Notes: generated by a model not told the origin, from the sequence alone. Numbered from the stretch's first letter, positions 16,349 through 28,079 are shown. The stretch is 64,000 nucleotides of DNA from Segatella copri (GCF_949820605.1 NZ_CATKVU010000006.1:1472501-1536500), one strand, 5' to 3'. Translations and numbers: made by a program.

Positions 16349-17008
16349 TTATATTTTTTCTAGAAAACATCTTGGTATATAGGTGGTGGCGACGGCACAG
16401 ATTCCCTCTATCGTGACGATGAGCCGATGGTCGCCATTGATACGCTTGATTTCGCCCTCCAGACCTTTGAACCTGCCGTCGATGACCCTGACACGTTCAC
16501 CTTTCTTCCAGTTGAAGGCTCCATCCTCGAAATACTCCAGCCCCTCCTGATCGCCCGACGACACCATCATGAACATCTGCATCTGTCGCTTGGGAATGGC
16601 GATGGGCTGTGGATCGAAGTCCACCAGCTGGCGATATAGCCTTGCCTTGCCACACAGTTCCCGCTCCAGGCATAGCGCCTGTCGCTTGTTGCTGCGCATG
16701 AAGAAAAGCGAGGGTATGAGTGGGCGCTCCACCACAATCTTCTTGCCTTGGCTGTTTACATGTCTCTCTTTTACGAAGGGGGCGTAATATTCCATCACAT
16801 CGCCCATCATATCTTCGGGGAATGTGTCTTTCATCTGGTCAGAATCCTTAAGCACGTTGTTGAACAGGTTGAACAAGTCTCGGCAAAGCGCCACTTTGTT
16901 CATGAACACGCGCATGGCATACCATAATGCCTCTGTCTCGGCTGGTTCGCCAAGAGTCTCGGCTTGTATGCTTAGAGAATGATTGATATCTTTTATTGAA
17001 TTGTCCAT
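16349..17008 (-). CDS. UpxY-family capsule transcription antiterminator (NusG-like)
   Basis: A 219-residue NusG/RfaH-like factor. The N-terminal NGN domain (ALWYAMRVFMNKVAL, about residues 28-42) is followed by a basic linker (ERPLIPSLFFMRSNKRQALC). A C-terminal KOW domain is present (WKKGERVRVIDGRFKGLEG). In Bacteroides, the UpxY protein of each capsule operon acts on its own leader RNA to prevent early termination. Here it is the first gene, behind a ~200-base leader, and wza follows after 6 bases. No upxZ partner is seen in the window. Confidence 0.9.
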   Translation of the reverse strand: MDNSIKDINHSLSIQAETLGEPAETEALWYAMRVFMNKVALCRDLFNLFNNVLKDSDQMKDTFPEDMMGDVMEYYAPFVKERHVNSQGKKIVVERPLIPSLFFMRSNKRQALCLERELCGKARLYRQLVDFDPQPIAIPKRQMQMFMMVSSGDQEGLEYFEDGAFNWKKGERVRVIDGRFKGLEGEIKRINGDHRLIVTIEGICAVATTYIPRCFLEKI

Positions 17009-17249
17009 TCTTTCATTTTAAGTATTCTTATATAGACACATTTTCTCTTCCCCCTTGTGTCGAAACGAGTCGTCACAAGCAGCAAGGAGATTAAGACAGT
17101 ATACTTCTCGTAAAGCTTCTGTCGTTCGGAGCAACCCTGATCCAGGCGATGCTGTACCCGCAATCCCATTTGGGTAACTAAACCTCATATTTCCTGGTTT
17201 AGTTCTCAAACGCGCCGCAAAGTTAACAAAAAAAAAAAAACGAAAGAAT
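17009..17249 (-). promoter_or_regulatory. Capsule operon promoter and ~200-base leader
   Basis: On the minus strand TAACTTTG followed by CGG (17218-17225) is the -7 box. A run of 13 T (17228-17240) and a weak TTCTTTC (-33 region, 17242-17248) lie upstream. Transcription would leave about 200 untranslated bases before upxY. Short inverted repeats such as ACCC...GGGT occur there, as expected for an UpxY target. The further stretch 17250-17403 is AT-rich and carries no supported gene. Confidence 0.5.
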
Positions 17250-17403
17250 GTTAGCACAACTTTAGCTAAAATTAGTTTTTTTAGCCATTTTCTTAATATA
17301 CGTTAATTTCACTATTTTATTTGCATACAAAACATAAAATCGGGATAAATCTCTTTCTATAAGTGATTTACCCCGATTAAACATTATACAGATGGAAGGA
17401 AAC

Positions 17404-18378
17404 TTAGTTGTTTACGCTACCTCCCACAATATCAAGCAATTCATTGGTAATGGCCTGTTGACGACTCTTGTTGTACTGCAAGTTGAGTTCGCGCAAGAGT
17501 TCATCGGCATTATCCGTAGCGGTCTGCATGGCCACCATTCTGGCGGCATGCTCACTCGCCTGGCTATCCAGCAACGCTGTATAAATCATCAGACGAAGCT
17601 GCTTAGGAATCAAGACTCCCAAAACAGTCTCCAAGTCTGGCTCTACAATGAAGTCATCATTCAGAGGTTTTGCCTCAGAACTCTGGCGTCCGTCAGCTTC
17701 AGCCTGCTTTTGGCGCAGATATTCCTGAGCCTTTGCCGTAGCCACATTAGAGGTAAGGTCACGATCGTTGTCCACTCCTATTGCCTCAGTGCTGAGATCA
17801 ATAGGCAAGAAAGTCTTGCGGGTCAGAATCTGTGAACCGGCACTCTTAAAGTGATGATAAATCATCTCCACCTTATCGAGCTCACCAGCAGCATACTGCT
17901 TGGCAAGTGAATGGGCGATATCTGCACAGGCGCTGGCATGAGGATGATCGGCAAGATCATTAAAGTTACCGCCAATCTTCAAACCCAGTTTCTGTGCCTT
18001 CTCTGCCACTTTTCGTCCGATAGGATACACCGTGATGTCGTCAATGCCTTGAGCCTTATACTCGTCCACCGCATGCATCATCATCTTGATAACGTTGGAA
18101 TTGAATCCACCACACAAGCTGCTGTTAGAACTGTATACCACAAGAGCTACACGCTTGGTCTCCTTGTGCTCCAACTGCAACGGATGGTCGACATTCGGAG
18201 TACTTACCAGGAAACTCTTGAGGATATGTTCCAGCATATTTCCATAAGGCAGCATATTCTGGATAGCTACCTGAGCATGATGCAACTTACTGGAAGCCAC
18301 CATCTTCATCGCACTCGTAATCTTACGGGTACTGTTAACGCTGGCTATGCGAGTTTTAATCTCTTTTAATGACGGCAT
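17404..18378 (-). CDS. atpG: ATP synthase F1 gamma subunit
   Basis: A 324-residue rotor subunit of the F1 head. It opens MPSLKEIKTRIASVNSTRKI and has the typical TSAMKMVASSKL motif. The C-terminal helix contains ARMVAMQTATDNADELLREL and ITNELLDIVGG, forming the coiled coil in the alpha3beta3 core. It is somewhat longer than E. coli gamma (287) owing to an insertion around residues 200-240, common in Bacteroidetes. It is the last gene of the atp operon, immediately after atpA. Confidence 0.96.
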   Translation of the reverse strand: MPSLKEIKTRIASVNSTRKITSAMKMVASSKLHHAQVAIQNMLPYGNMLEHILKSFLVSTPNVDHPLQLEHKETKRVALVVYSSNSSLCGGFNSNVIKMMMHAVDEYKAQGIDDITVYPIGRKVAEKAQKLGLKIGGNFNDLADHPHASACADIAHSLAKQYAAGELDKVEMIYHHFKSAGSQILTRKTFLPIDLSTEAIGVDNDRDLTSNVATAKAQEYLRQKQAEADGRQSSEAKPLNDDFIVEPDLETVLGVLIPKQLRLMIYTALLDSQASEHAARMVAMQTATDNADELLRELNLQYNKSRQQAITNELLDIVGGSVNN

Positions 18379-18384
18379 AGGCTA

Positions 18385-19971
18385 TTACGCTTTATATTGT
18401 CCTGCAACATTAGCCATGGTCTCCTCGACTGCCTTAATGGCATCGTCGGTGAGTTTACCATCGCCCAAAGTCTCAATCACATCAGCGTGCTGGCTGCGCA
18501 TTGCATCGAGGAATAGATCCTGACAGTCGCGAACCTTATCCATTGGCACGTCGTGCATCAATCCGTGAACACCACAGTAGAGAATAGCTACCTGCTCGCC
18601 TACCGGCATTGGGCGGTACTGAGGCTGAACCAGCAACTGGTCGTTCTTACGGCCACGGTCCAGAGTCATCGCTGTTACGGCATCCATATCGCTAGAGAAC
18701 TTAGAGAAGGCCTCCAGCTCACGATACTGAGCCATATCAATCTTCAGTGTACCAGCCACCTTCTTCATACTCTTGATCTGGGCAGAACCACCTACACGAG
18801 ATACGGAGATACCTACGTTGATAGCCGGACGGAAGCCCTGGTTGAAGAGGTCGGTCTCAAGGAAAATCTGACCGTCGGTGATGGAAATCACGTTGGTTGG
18901 GATGTATGCTGATACGTCACCTGCCTGTGTTTCGATGATAGGGAGGGCTGTCAAAGAACCACCACCCTTAACGTGACCCTTCATGCACTCTGGAAGGTCG
19001 TTCATCTGCTCGGCTACTTCCTGCTGGTCGTTGATACGAGCGGCACGCTCCAACAGACGAGAGTGGAGATAGAAGACATCACCAGGGTAAGCCTCACGTC
19101 CGGATGGACGGCGGAGGATCAGAGATACCTCACGGTAAGCCACAGCCTGCTTACTCAAGTCATCGTATACTACGAGAGCTGAGTAACCGCGGTCGCGGAA
19201 GTACTCGCCGATAGCTGCACCGGCAAATGGTGCGTAATACTGCATGGCTGCAGGATCGGCAGCGGTAGCACTTACGATGATGGTATATGGCAGGGCGCCA
19301 TGCTCCTTGAGGTTCTGTACCAATGCTGCAACGGTAGATGCTTTCTGACCGATAGCTACATAGATACAATATACTGGCTTGCCAGCCTCATAGAAACTCT
19401 TCTGGTTGATGATGGTATCCACTGCGATGGCAGTCTTACCGGTCTGACGGTCACCGATGATCAACTCACGCTGTCCACGACCGATAGGAATCATAGAGTC
19501 TACCGCCTTCAAACCAGTCTGAAGAGGTTCCTTTACTGGCTGACGATAGATTACACCAGGTGCCTTACGATCCAAAGGCATCTCGAAAGAATCGGTGAGG
19601 TCGATGTCACCCAGACCATCAATAGCCTGACCCAGAGGGTTTACGACACGTCCGAGGAAGTTGTCGTTTACGCGGATAGAAGCAATACGGTGTGTACGCT
19701 TCACGCTCTGTCCCTCCTTGATGCCAGCTGTAGGACCTAAGAGGACACAACCTACATTGTCTTCCTCCAAGTTCATGACGATAGCCATGGTTCCGTTCTC
19801 AAACTCAAGAAGTTCATTAGCCTCGGCATTGCGCAGACCATAGATACGAGCCACGCCATCGCTGACGGTAAGCACGGTACCCACCTCGTCAAACTGCTGA
19901 GAGCCATTAACCTCCTGGAGCTGCTGCTGAAGAACCTCAGACACCTCACTTGGTTTAATTTTATCTGACAT
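18385..19971 (-). CDS. atpA: ATP synthase F1 alpha subunit
   Basis: A 528-residue non-catalytic nucleotide-binding subunit. The P-loop [13 protein letters not shown] lies near residue 172, and the arginine-finger region near the C-terminal third ([20 protein letters not shown]) is intact. Order and spacing place it between atpH and atpG. Its length matches the family. Confidence 0.97.
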   Translation of the reverse strand: MSDKIKPSEVSEVLQQQLQEVNGSQQFDEVGTVLTVSDGVARIYGLRNAEANELLEFENGTMAIVMNLEEDNVGCVLLGPTAGIKEGQSVKRTHRIASIRVNDNFLGRVVNPLGQAIDGLGDIDLTDSFEMPLDRKAPGVIYRQPVKEPLQTGLKAVDSMIPIGRGQRELIIGDRQTGKTAIAVDTIINQKSFYEAGKPVYCIYVAIGQKASTVAALVQNLKEHGALPYTIIVSATAADPAAMQYYAPFAGAAIGEYFRDRGYSALVVYDDLSKQAVAYREVSLILRRPSGREAYPGDVFYLHSRLLERAARINDQQEVAEQMNDLPECMKGHVKGGGSLTALPIIETQAGDVSAYIPTNVISITDGQIFLETDLFNQGFRPAINVGISVSRVGGSAQIKSMKKVAGTLKIDMAQYRELEAFSKFSSDMDAVTAMTLDRGRKNDQLLVQPQYRPMPVGEQVAILYCGVHGLMHDVPMDKVRDCQDLFLDAMRSQHADVIETLGDGKLTDDAIKAVEETMANVAGQYKA

Positions 19972-19994
19972 TTTGTTATTTACTTTAATTAATT

Positions 19995-20531
19995 TTACTT
20001 TTTGAGCTGTGTCAGAATGTTGTTGAGCTTAGTCTTCACGCTCGCATCCATTCTGTAAGTATCATACTCAAGGATGAAACCACCAATCAGTTCAGGGTTC
20101 ACCTCGGTCTTGAACTCCACAGTACCTTTCGTTCTCTGCTCCACCATCTTGCGCATCTTGTCCTCAGTAGAGGCGTCAACGGCAGTGGCGGTGATCAGCT
20201 TACCGCGGATGATGTTCTTCTGTTTCCTGTAAAGAGTGATATACGAAGCAGCCATGAATTGCAGGGTGCTCTCCCTATCCTCTTTCAAGACGAGAGCGAT
20301 AAACTTCTTGCTCAGTTCCGTAGGCTCCTTGCCCAGGGCTGTGATGAGAAGTGCCTCTTTCTTGTCTTTGGAAAGCATAGGGTTGTCTATCGTAAATCTC
20401 AGTTCAGGCACGTCGATGTAGCTCTTAAAGAGCGTCTGCATCTCCTGGTAGACCTGATCTTCGAGCTTCATGCCGAGTGCAGCCTTGATGAGGGCACGGG
20501 CATAACGCACCGATATTACACCTATATCCAT
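19995..20531 (-). CDS. atpH: ATP synthase F1 delta subunit
   Basis: A 178-residue stator subunit joining the peripheral stalk to F1. It opens [20 protein letters not shown] and has the conserved C-terminal segment [20 protein letters not shown] before an amphipathic end ([11 protein letters not shown]). Normal length. It lies 8 bases after atpF. Confidence 0.95.
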   Translation of the reverse strand: MDIGVISVRYARALIKAALGMKLEDQVYQEMQTLFKSYIDVPELRFTIDNPMLSKDKKEALLITALGKEPTELSKKFIALVLKEDRESTLQFMAASYITLYRKQKNIIRGKLITATAVDASTEDKMRKMVEQRTKGTVEFKTEVNPELIGGFILEYDTYRMDASVKTKLNNILTQLKK

Positions 20532-20539
20532 AAGCTTTA

Positions 20540-21040
20540 CTATTTGTTGTCAGAAGAAACCTCGTCCAGCAGTCGATTTATCATATCCATCTGTGCCTTG
20601 TCGTCAGAGAGCTTAGCCTTGAGCACCTTCTCTGCAATCTGAACAGAGAGTTCGGCTACCTGGCCTCGGATTTCACGAATGGCGTTCTGCTTCTCGGTCT
20701 CAATCTGCTTCTTGGCATCAGAGAGGAGACGTGCGCCTTCTTCGCGTGCTTTATCCTGTGCTTTCTCTACAATGGCATCGCGGGTTTCGGCAGCCTCCTT
20801 GAGGAGGGCAGCCTGCTTCTCGCGAACTTCCTGCAAGATGGATTCACCTTCTTTTTGGATATTGGCAAGCTTCTCGTTGGCTTCGTGAGCCTTCTTCAGA
20901 CTTTCATCGATGAAAGCCTTGCGTCCGTTCACCATCTTAATGATGGCTGGGAATCCAGCCTTCCAAAGAATGATGAAGACGATGATGAAGACCAGCGTCA
21001 TCCAGAAGAGCAAACCGCTATCCGGAATTAATAAATCCAT
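20540..21040 (-). CDS. atpF: ATP synthase Fo b subunit
   Basis: A 166-residue stator protein. An N-terminal membrane helix (FWMTLVFIIVFIILWKAGF) is followed by a long, highly charged coiled coil (residues 40-160). It dimerises to hold F1 by way of delta. Its position between atpE and atpH is the standard order. Confidence 0.95.
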   Translation of the reverse strand: MDLLIPDSGLLFWMTLVFIIVFIILWKAGFPAIIKMVNGRKAFIDESLKKAHEANEKLANIQKEGESILQEVREKQAALLKEAAETRDAIVEKAQDKAREEGARLLSDAKKQIETEKQNAIREIRGQVAELSVQIAEKVLKAKLSDDKAQMDMINRLLDEVSSDNK

Positions 21041-21177
21041 ATATACTGGTTAAAGTTTTACTTAAACGTTTTATTTTAACTAACTCTAGAATCATCTCTA
21101 TCATGCCCCGGAAAGACATCAGGCTGATGCCTGAGACTTTCTTTAATCGGGGCAGATGATAGTGACAGATGAGATGA

Positions 21178-21429
<252 letters not shown>

Positions 21430-21497
21430 TTAAGTTGTTTATATTTTCTTTGTTTATTATCTGAATGAAATTAGATCCGTAATCTATAATCTATAAA

Positions 21498-22607
21498 CTA
21501 CTTCACTACCTCTGGCTCAGCCTCATGAGACTTTACATGAGCCAGCGAGATGAATACTGCACTCAGCATGGTGAATACCAATGCCTGAATGTAGCTTACC
21601 AATACTTCGAGGAGCATCATAAAGGCGCTCATCGCAACACTTACTATTGTCATACCCGTACCTGCCACATAGTTGGCGATAGCATTCTCACTGATGTTGA
21701 ACATGATGAAAATGATAGCCGCAAACGAAAGTGCGATGGCGTGACCCGCCATCATGTTGGCGAAGAGTCGGATAATCAGAGCCAGCGGTTTCGTAAAGAT
21801 TCCGAAGAGCTCGATGAATGGCATCAGTGGCACAGGGACCTTCAACCAGGTTGGTACCTCAGGCCAGAAAATATCCTTCCAGTATTCCTTGGTACCGGTG
21901 AAGTTGGTAATCAGGAATGTCGTTACACCGAAGAATACGGTGCAGGCGATATTACCCGTCAGGTTACCACCACCTGGAGGGAATGGTACGATACCCATGA
22001 TGTTCGCCACGAAGATAAAGAAGAAGCAAGTAAGCAACCATGGTGCGTACTTTGGCGCCTCCTTACCCAGGGTGGCCTCAATTACATCGGTATATACCGA
22101 CATGATGAACATGTGCATCAGTCCCACAAATCCCTTTGGTGCAGGGTCATCCACCTTGTGCTTCCTGCACCAGCGGGCTGGTATCAGGACACAGAGCAAC
22201 AGGATGATAGCATCGATGAAGAGCACGCAAACGGTCTTCGTGATGGAGATGTCAAGCGGACGAACCTCCTGGCCTCCCACCTTCTCTACTATCTTGTTGG
22301 GATTCGCCTGCGCATCAGCGTTCTTGATCACCAGGTTGAAAGGTCCTGGACGGTCTCCATTGGCATCCTTCTCTTCCGAGAATTCGCTGCTGCAGAACAC
22401 GTGCCAGCCCGAAGTGGTGTTAACGATGATTGGCAGATGAATCACTACGGGATGATCTCCCACCTTGGTGATATGCCATTCATAAGAATCCTTGATATGA
22501 CCCCACAATATCTCTTTCACATCGATGTTCTCCTTAGCCGATACCTGCAGAGGTGCCAGCGTGAAGAGCAGCATCGCCATCAAGAGGAATTGCTTGAGAT
22601 GTTTCAT
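21498..22607 (-). CDS. atpB: ATP synthase Fo a subunit
   Basis: A 369-residue membrane subunit forming the ion half-channels. It has an N-terminal signal-like helix and a periplasmic extension of ~130 residues, typical for Bacteroidetes and absent from E. coli (271 residues). The essential Arg lies in PLALIIRLFANMMAGHAIAL. Several other membrane helices are visible, including LLTCFFFIFVANIMGIVPFP. It sits between the AtpI-like gene and atpE. Confidence 0.95.
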   Translation of the reverse strand: MKHLKQFLLMAMLLFTLAPLQVSAKENIDVKEILWGHIKDSYEWHITKVGDHPVVIHLPIIVNTTSGWHVFCSSEFSEEKDANGDRPGPFNLVIKNADAQANPNKIVEKVGGQEVRPLDISITKTVCVLFIDAIILLLCVLIPARWCRKHKVDDPAPKGFVGLMHMFIMSVYTDVIEATLGKEAPKYAPWLLTCFFFIFVANIMGIVPFPPGGGNLTGNIACTVFFGVTTFLITNFTGTKEYWKDIFWPEVPTWLKVPVPLMPFIELFGIFTKPLALIIRLFANMMAGHAIALSFAAIIFIMFNISENAIANYVAGTGMTIVSVAMSAFMMLLEVLVSYIQALVFTMLSAVFISLAHVKSHEAEPEVVK

Positions 22608-22655
22608 ATTCTTTAATTCTTACTTTTGTTTATTAATTATTTGTTTCAGAACCGC

Positions 22656-23099
22656 TTATGAAAGACGGTTCTTTTTCTCTACCCGAGCGAAGTAGATGCA
22701 GTCGAACACGAGAAGTACGACATAGAAAAGGGCGAAGATGGCGGTAAAGCCCAGAATGTTCTGCTTGTCGCATACCAGCACATAGATGAGGAACACCAGT
22801 ACTCCGGCCATCATCTTCAGCATCATGGCTGCCAGATAGAACTTGGCGAGATTGGCTGGCGATGACTTTGCAACAGCCTTCCATGCTTCACCATAAGCAG
22901 TACTTGCAACGAGTGAGAATATCGCACTCACTACCAGCGGGTTAACAACCTGGGCTATCATATCATCGCATTGAGCAGATAATCTGCAGGCAAAGAGCAC
23001 GGCAAGAGCCACTGCTGCTGTAAGCCACAAAGAAATCTGCTTATACCTGATACTCGCCTGTCTGATAGTCTGCAAGCGCAACTTTTCGTCTTTTTCCAT
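22656..23099 (-). CDS. AtpI-like small membrane protein in the atp operon
   Basis: A 147-residue protein with four predicted membrane helices (ISLWLTAAVALAVLFACRL, VVNPLVVSAIFSLVAS, AMMLKMMAGVLVFLIYVLV, AIFALFYVVLLVFDCIYF) and charged ends. Its place between atpC and atpB matches the position of the weakly conserved AtpI assembly factor, which helps insert the c ring. The sequence itself is too diverged to be certain. Confidence 0.7.
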   Translation of the reverse strand: MEKDEKLRLQTIRQASIRYKQISLWLTAAVALAVLFACRLSAQCDDMIAQVVNPLVVSAIFSLVASTAYGEAWKAVAKSSPANLAKFYLAAMMLKMMAGVLVFLIYVLVCDKQNILGFTAIFALFYVVLLVFDCIYFARVEKKNRLS

Positions 23100-23135
23100 T
23101 ATCTAATAATTAATCACTAAAAATTAATCACTTAT

Positions 23136-23375
23136 CTAAACTTCTACGCAAAGGCTTACTTCGTTTTTCTTACATTCCACGAATCCGCCCTTGATGTTCA
23201 TTACCTGCTTGCCTTCCTTGGTAGTGTATTCCACCTTGCCCACTTCGAGCGAAGAGATGATAGGCGCGTGATCCTTGAGAATCTCGAACGAGCCGAGGGT
23301 TCCCGGAACCAGTACGCTCTCTACCTCACCCTGGAAGACTACTTTCTCAGGAGATACTATCTTTAGCTGTAACAT
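23136..23375 (-). CDS. atpC: ATP synthase F1 epsilon subunit (short form)
   Basis: A 79-residue protein comprising only the N-terminal beta-sandwich of epsilon (MLQLKIVSPEKVVFQGEVES, then GTLGSFEILKDHAPIISSLE). The C-terminal helical hairpin that acts as an inhibitor in E. coli (full length ~139) is absent. The reading frame ends with a normal stop, and short epsilon is known in Bacteroidetes, so this is not a truncation artefact. It lies 18 bases after atpD. Confidence 0.93.
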   Translation of the reverse strand: MLQLKIVSPEKVVFQGEVESVLVPGTLGSFEILKDHAPIISSLEVGKVEYTTKEGKQVMNIKGGFVECKKNEVSLCVEV

Positions 23376-23393
23376 AAGCCGTGGATTTAAAGA

Positions 23394-24932
<1,539 letters not shown>

Positions 24933-24967
24933 TTAAAAATTATATATATTTACATTATTCTTGACTG

Positions 24968-24999
24968 CAAAAGTAACAACAATTTATGGAAACCACAAA
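24968..24999 (-). promoter_or_regulatory. Promoter of the atp operon
   Basis: On the minus strand TTTG (24996-24999) and TACTTTTG (24968-24975, followed by CAG) are separated by 20 bases, and lie 48 bases upstream of atpD. Positions 24921-25128 hold no other gene. Confidence 0.6.
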
Positions 25000-25128
25000 T
25001 TAATTAAAAGTTTTATTCGGCTTTTATACCTTATTAAACCATTTTTAGTTCCCTTTAAACCATTTTCCTATGCAAAAGCAAGAAGTCAGGAGTCCAAACT
25101 CCACTCTTCTTACCCTTATCTCTATAAA

Positions 25129-26106
25129 TTAGATACTCAACTCATCCAAAACCTTGATCAGTTTACGGTCGAATGGCTTATCTGAGCGGATGGCTTCAGA
25201 AAGCGGAACGTATACCACCTCGTTATTGCGTACACCAATCATCACATTGCGCTGTCCCTGCATGATAGCCTCGATGGCACCACAACCGGTACGGCTCGCA
25301 AGAATACGGTCACGGGCTGATGGACGGCCGCCACGCTGCAAGTGACCCAGGATAGATACACGTACATCAAACTCAGGGAACTCCTTGCGCACACGGTCGG
25401 CATAATAAAGAGCACCGCACTTAGGACTCTCTGACACGATGACGATACAACTCTTCTTAGACTTACGGATACCACGCTCCATGAATTGAGCCAACTGGTC
25501 TACATCGGTAGAATCCTCTGGTATGATGGCTGCCTCTGCTCCACTGGCGATAGCTGAGTTCTGAGCCAGGAAACCAGCATCACGGCCCATCACCTCGATA
25601 AAGAAGATACGCTCGTGGCTCTGCGCAGTATCACGGATGCGGTCTACACATTCTACGATAGTATTCATCGTAGTATCATAACCAATCGTATTGTCTGTAC
25701 CAAAAAGGTCATTATCAATTGTTCCAGGCAATCCGATGCAGCATACATCAAACTCACGTGCGAAATTCATCGCACCTGTCAGCGAACCGTTACCGCCAAT
25801 CACGACAAGCGCATCTATTTCCTCTTTCTGAATCGTTTCAAATGCCTTCTGACGACCTTCCTCGGTCATGAATTCCTTAGAACGGGCTGTCTTCAGCATC
25901 GTACCACCTGTGCCGATGATACCGCTTACATTCTCTGTAGAAAAGGTTTTAATTTCATCATTGATGAGACCATCGTAACCACGATAGATACCTTTCACAG
26001 TGAAACCGTTGTAGATAGCCGAACGGGTAACCGCACGGATAGCAGCATTCATACCTGGAGCATCTCCTCCAGATGTTAAAATTCCAATAGTCTTAATCTT
26101 TGCCAT
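25129..26106 (-). CDS. pfkA: 6-phosphofructokinase
   Basis: A 325-residue glycolytic kinase. Motifs are [18 protein letters not shown] at the N-terminus, [19 protein letters not shown] (substrate site with catalytic Asp), [11 protein letters not shown], and [14 protein letters not shown]. The nucleotide loop reads [10 protein letters not shown]. The Gly after Asn points to ATP rather than pyrophosphate use, but the preceding residue, normally the Mg-binding Asp of GGDG, is Asn. Otherwise length and motifs are normal. Confidence 0.92.
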   Translation of the reverse strand: MAKIKTIGILTSGGDAPGMNAAIRAVTRSAIYNGFTVKGIYRGYDGLINDEIKTFSTENVSGIIGTGGTMLKTARSKEFMTEEGRQKAFETIQKEEIDALVVIGGNGSLTGAMNFAREFDVCCIGLPGTIDNDLFGTDNTIGYDTTMNTIVECVDRIRDTAQSHERIFFIEVMGRDAGFLAQNSAIASGAEAAIIPEDSTDVDQLAQFMERGIRKSKKSCIVIVSESPKCGALYYADRVRKEFPEFDVRVSILGHLQRGGRPSARDRILASRTGCGAIEAIMQGQRNVMIGVRNNEVVYVPLSEAIRSDKPFDRKLIKVLDELSI

Positions 26107-26244
26107 AACTATACCTTATTATATTATATATATTTTTTTAATGTTAGTTTATTATCCTCTCAGGATGATGTTTTTCATCCATTACCCCTACATATACAGT
26201 AGGTATCCAAGGGTATACCGCTTGCTTTGTTTGGACTTATCGAT

Positions 26245-27693
26245 TTAAATAATTAGGTTTGCGGCACCAGCCACCAGAATATGGGAAAGCCAAAGGATAG
26301 CAAGTCCGATGACGCCACCCACCAAAGCTTTCCAGCCAATATTGCGGAAATACCATCCCATGTGCATACGTTCCATCTTCATCAGGGCAAGACCGCTGAT
26401 TGTACCGATACCAAGAACGTTACCACCAGCCATTACGCAATATGCAATCATCTGCCAGTAGATACCATTGGTATGATAATCAGTAAGCATGCTGAATGAA
26501 GGATCATTCACATTTGGCAGATCATGAAGGGAGAAAAAGTTCATGGCTGTAGCAAAGTTGTCAAGTACAGTACTGATGATACCAGCCAAGACGCCATGCA
26601 ACAGCACGCCAGGACGCTTATCATCCATACCGACAGAGTTGAGAAGAGTAGCAAAATCGTCAAAAGCGCCGGTCTCCTTCACCACTCCGATGGCAAGCAT
26701 GATACCCATCACGAAGAGAATCATCTGGACGACTCCGTATTGGAACACTCTAGGAGTGCGACGGTCAGCCATCGCATCCATATTCATGAGTTTACGGTTG
26801 AATATCTCGTTCACAATCCAAAGTACGCCCAATACGCAGAGCGCACCGAGGAAAGGACTTAATTTCGTAATATTATGGAAGGTAGGGATAAACCACAATC
26901 CACCGATGCCCACAAAGAGCATCAGCAAGCGCTGCCATACATTGAGACGGGTATCATCCCCGCGGTATGGCATAGCAATCCATTCTGTCTCTACTCTTTC
27001 AGGCAGCATGCGCTGCATCATCAACAACGGAATGAGCCAGGCTGCAAGACATGGCAGCAGAAGCGACAGGAAATAATGAGTAGCCGTTACAGCACCCATA
27101 TTCCACATCACCAGTCCTTCCGGATTTCCGATAACGGTAAGAGCTCCGCCACAGTTGGCAGAAAGAAGAATGGCACCTCCATACACCATGCGCTGACGAC
27201 GGTTTGGAATTACCCCATGCATCATCGTAAGCATCATCACTGTTGTAGTAAGATTATCGAGATTTGCCGAAATAACAAAGGTTACGGCAGCGAGAATCCA
27301 TAGCATTTTCTTGGCGCTTCGGGTACGTAACAACTGGCGTATGAAATCGAAGCAACCATTGTTATTGAGAATTTCAACTATCGTCATAGTAGCAAGCAGG
27401 AAGAGTACGATTTCTGCTGCTCTACCCACATAAGGAAGGAAGATGTTACGAGCAATAAAATACTTCACCGTTGTACTGGTGGATTCTATCTCGTTCCACA
27501 TTCCGAGATTCAGATAGCGCGAATAATCAGAAGAGTGTTCACTGGTCACGAAGTCCATACCGAAACAGATATAGAGGACCCATCCTACCGTTCCAGCAAA
27601 GATGGCTACGGCAGCACGGTTCACCTTGGTAATATTCTCGGTTGCAATGAGAATATATGCCAGTATCAGTATGGCAAGGATGACTAGTGTCAT
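26245..27693 (-). CDS. nhaD: NhaD-type sodium:proton antiporter
   Basis: A 482-residue ion-transporter-superfamily membrane protein with about 12 hydrophobic helices. Characteristic stretches include FVISANLDNLTTTVMMLTMM, NCGGALTVIGNPEGLVMW, and a repeat half in STVLDNFATAMNFFSLHD. The start was moved to 27693 (MTLVILAILILAYILIA), because a promoter -7 box lies just upstream at 27730-27737. It extrudes sodium for protons across the inner membrane. It lies upstream of pfkA in the same orientation, with 138 bases between. Confidence 0.9.
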   Translation of the reverse strand: MTLVILAILILAYILIATENITKVNRAAVAIFAGTVGWVLYICFGMDFVTSEHSSDYSRYLNLGMWNEIESTSTTVKYFIARNIFLPYVGRAAEIVLFLLATMTIVEILNNNGCFDFIRQLLRTRSAKKMLWILAAVTFVISANLDNLTTTVMMLTMMHGVIPNRRQRMVYGGAILLSANCGGALTVIGNPEGLVMWNMGAVTATHYFLSLLLPCLAAWLIPLLMMQRMLPERVETEWIAMPYRGDDTRLNVWQRLLMLFVGIGGLWFIPTFHNITKLSPFLGALCVLGVLWIVNEIFNRKLMNMDAMADRRTPRVFQYGVVQMILFVMGIMLAIGVVKETGAFDDFATLLNSVGMDDKRPGVLLHGVLAGIISTVLDNFATAMNFFSLHDLPNVNDPSFSMLTDYHTNGIYWQMIAYCVMAGGNVLGIGTISGLALMKMERMHMGWYFRNIGWKALVGGVIGLAILWLSHILVAGAANLII

Positions 27694-27729
27694 ATCATTT
27701 ATTTTATTATATTCATTACATTTTGAACG

Positions 27730-27759
27730 CAAAGGTAACAATTATTTTGTAATCGCCAA
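27730..27759 (-). promoter_or_regulatory. Promoter of nhaD
   Basis: TACCTTTG followed by CG on the minus strand (27730-27737), with TTGG about 18 bases upstream (27756-27759). Positions 27760-28071 are AT-rich divergent spacer with no supported gene. Confidence 0.55.
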
Positions 27760-28071
27760 CATTTCGGTATTTTTTTTTAATGAATTTAACTCATTTTTCA
27801 TACAAATGAAAATTTCGTCCGTTTTTTTCTTTCGCCATTATTTTTCATCCCTCTTCATTTTTATCATAGAATTAGATGAAAACACGGATAACAGAGAAGA
27901 ACATCACAGGAAGAAATATCGAGGAGGAAGTTATCAGAATATTGAAAGGTTGAGCTCATATATATAATGTATTTCCCCGAAGAAATCCACCAAAAACAGT
28001 GATTTTAGTTAAATATTACTAACGAAAAGAAGAAAATCAAGAGTAAATGCCTGTAACTCAAAGAAAATGAG

Positions 28072-28079
28072 TAATTTTG
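28072..28079 (+). promoter_or_regulatory. -7 box of rpsA
   Basis: TAATTTTG followed by CGCCC, about 65 bases upstream of the rpsA ATG at 28144. The leader between is very AT-rich with a T-run just before the ATG, as is common for AT-rich S1-dependent leaders in Bacteroidetes. Confidence 0.5.

Noticed and set aside
17041..17200. Possible tRNA-like or riboswitch fold upstream of upxY
   Set aside because: No T-loop GTTCRA motif, acceptor stem or known riboswitch core could be found; kept only as a leader.
17018..17257. A 79-codon minus-strand frame upstream of upxY
   Set aside because: It begins at or upstream of the promoter and its opening FFRFFFFVNF comes from the poly-T run.
21525..22616. 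A 363-codon open frame antisense to atpB
   Set aside because: It lies fully inside a conserved gene; the composition (His/Gln/Glu/Trp runs) is that of a codon-bias shadow.
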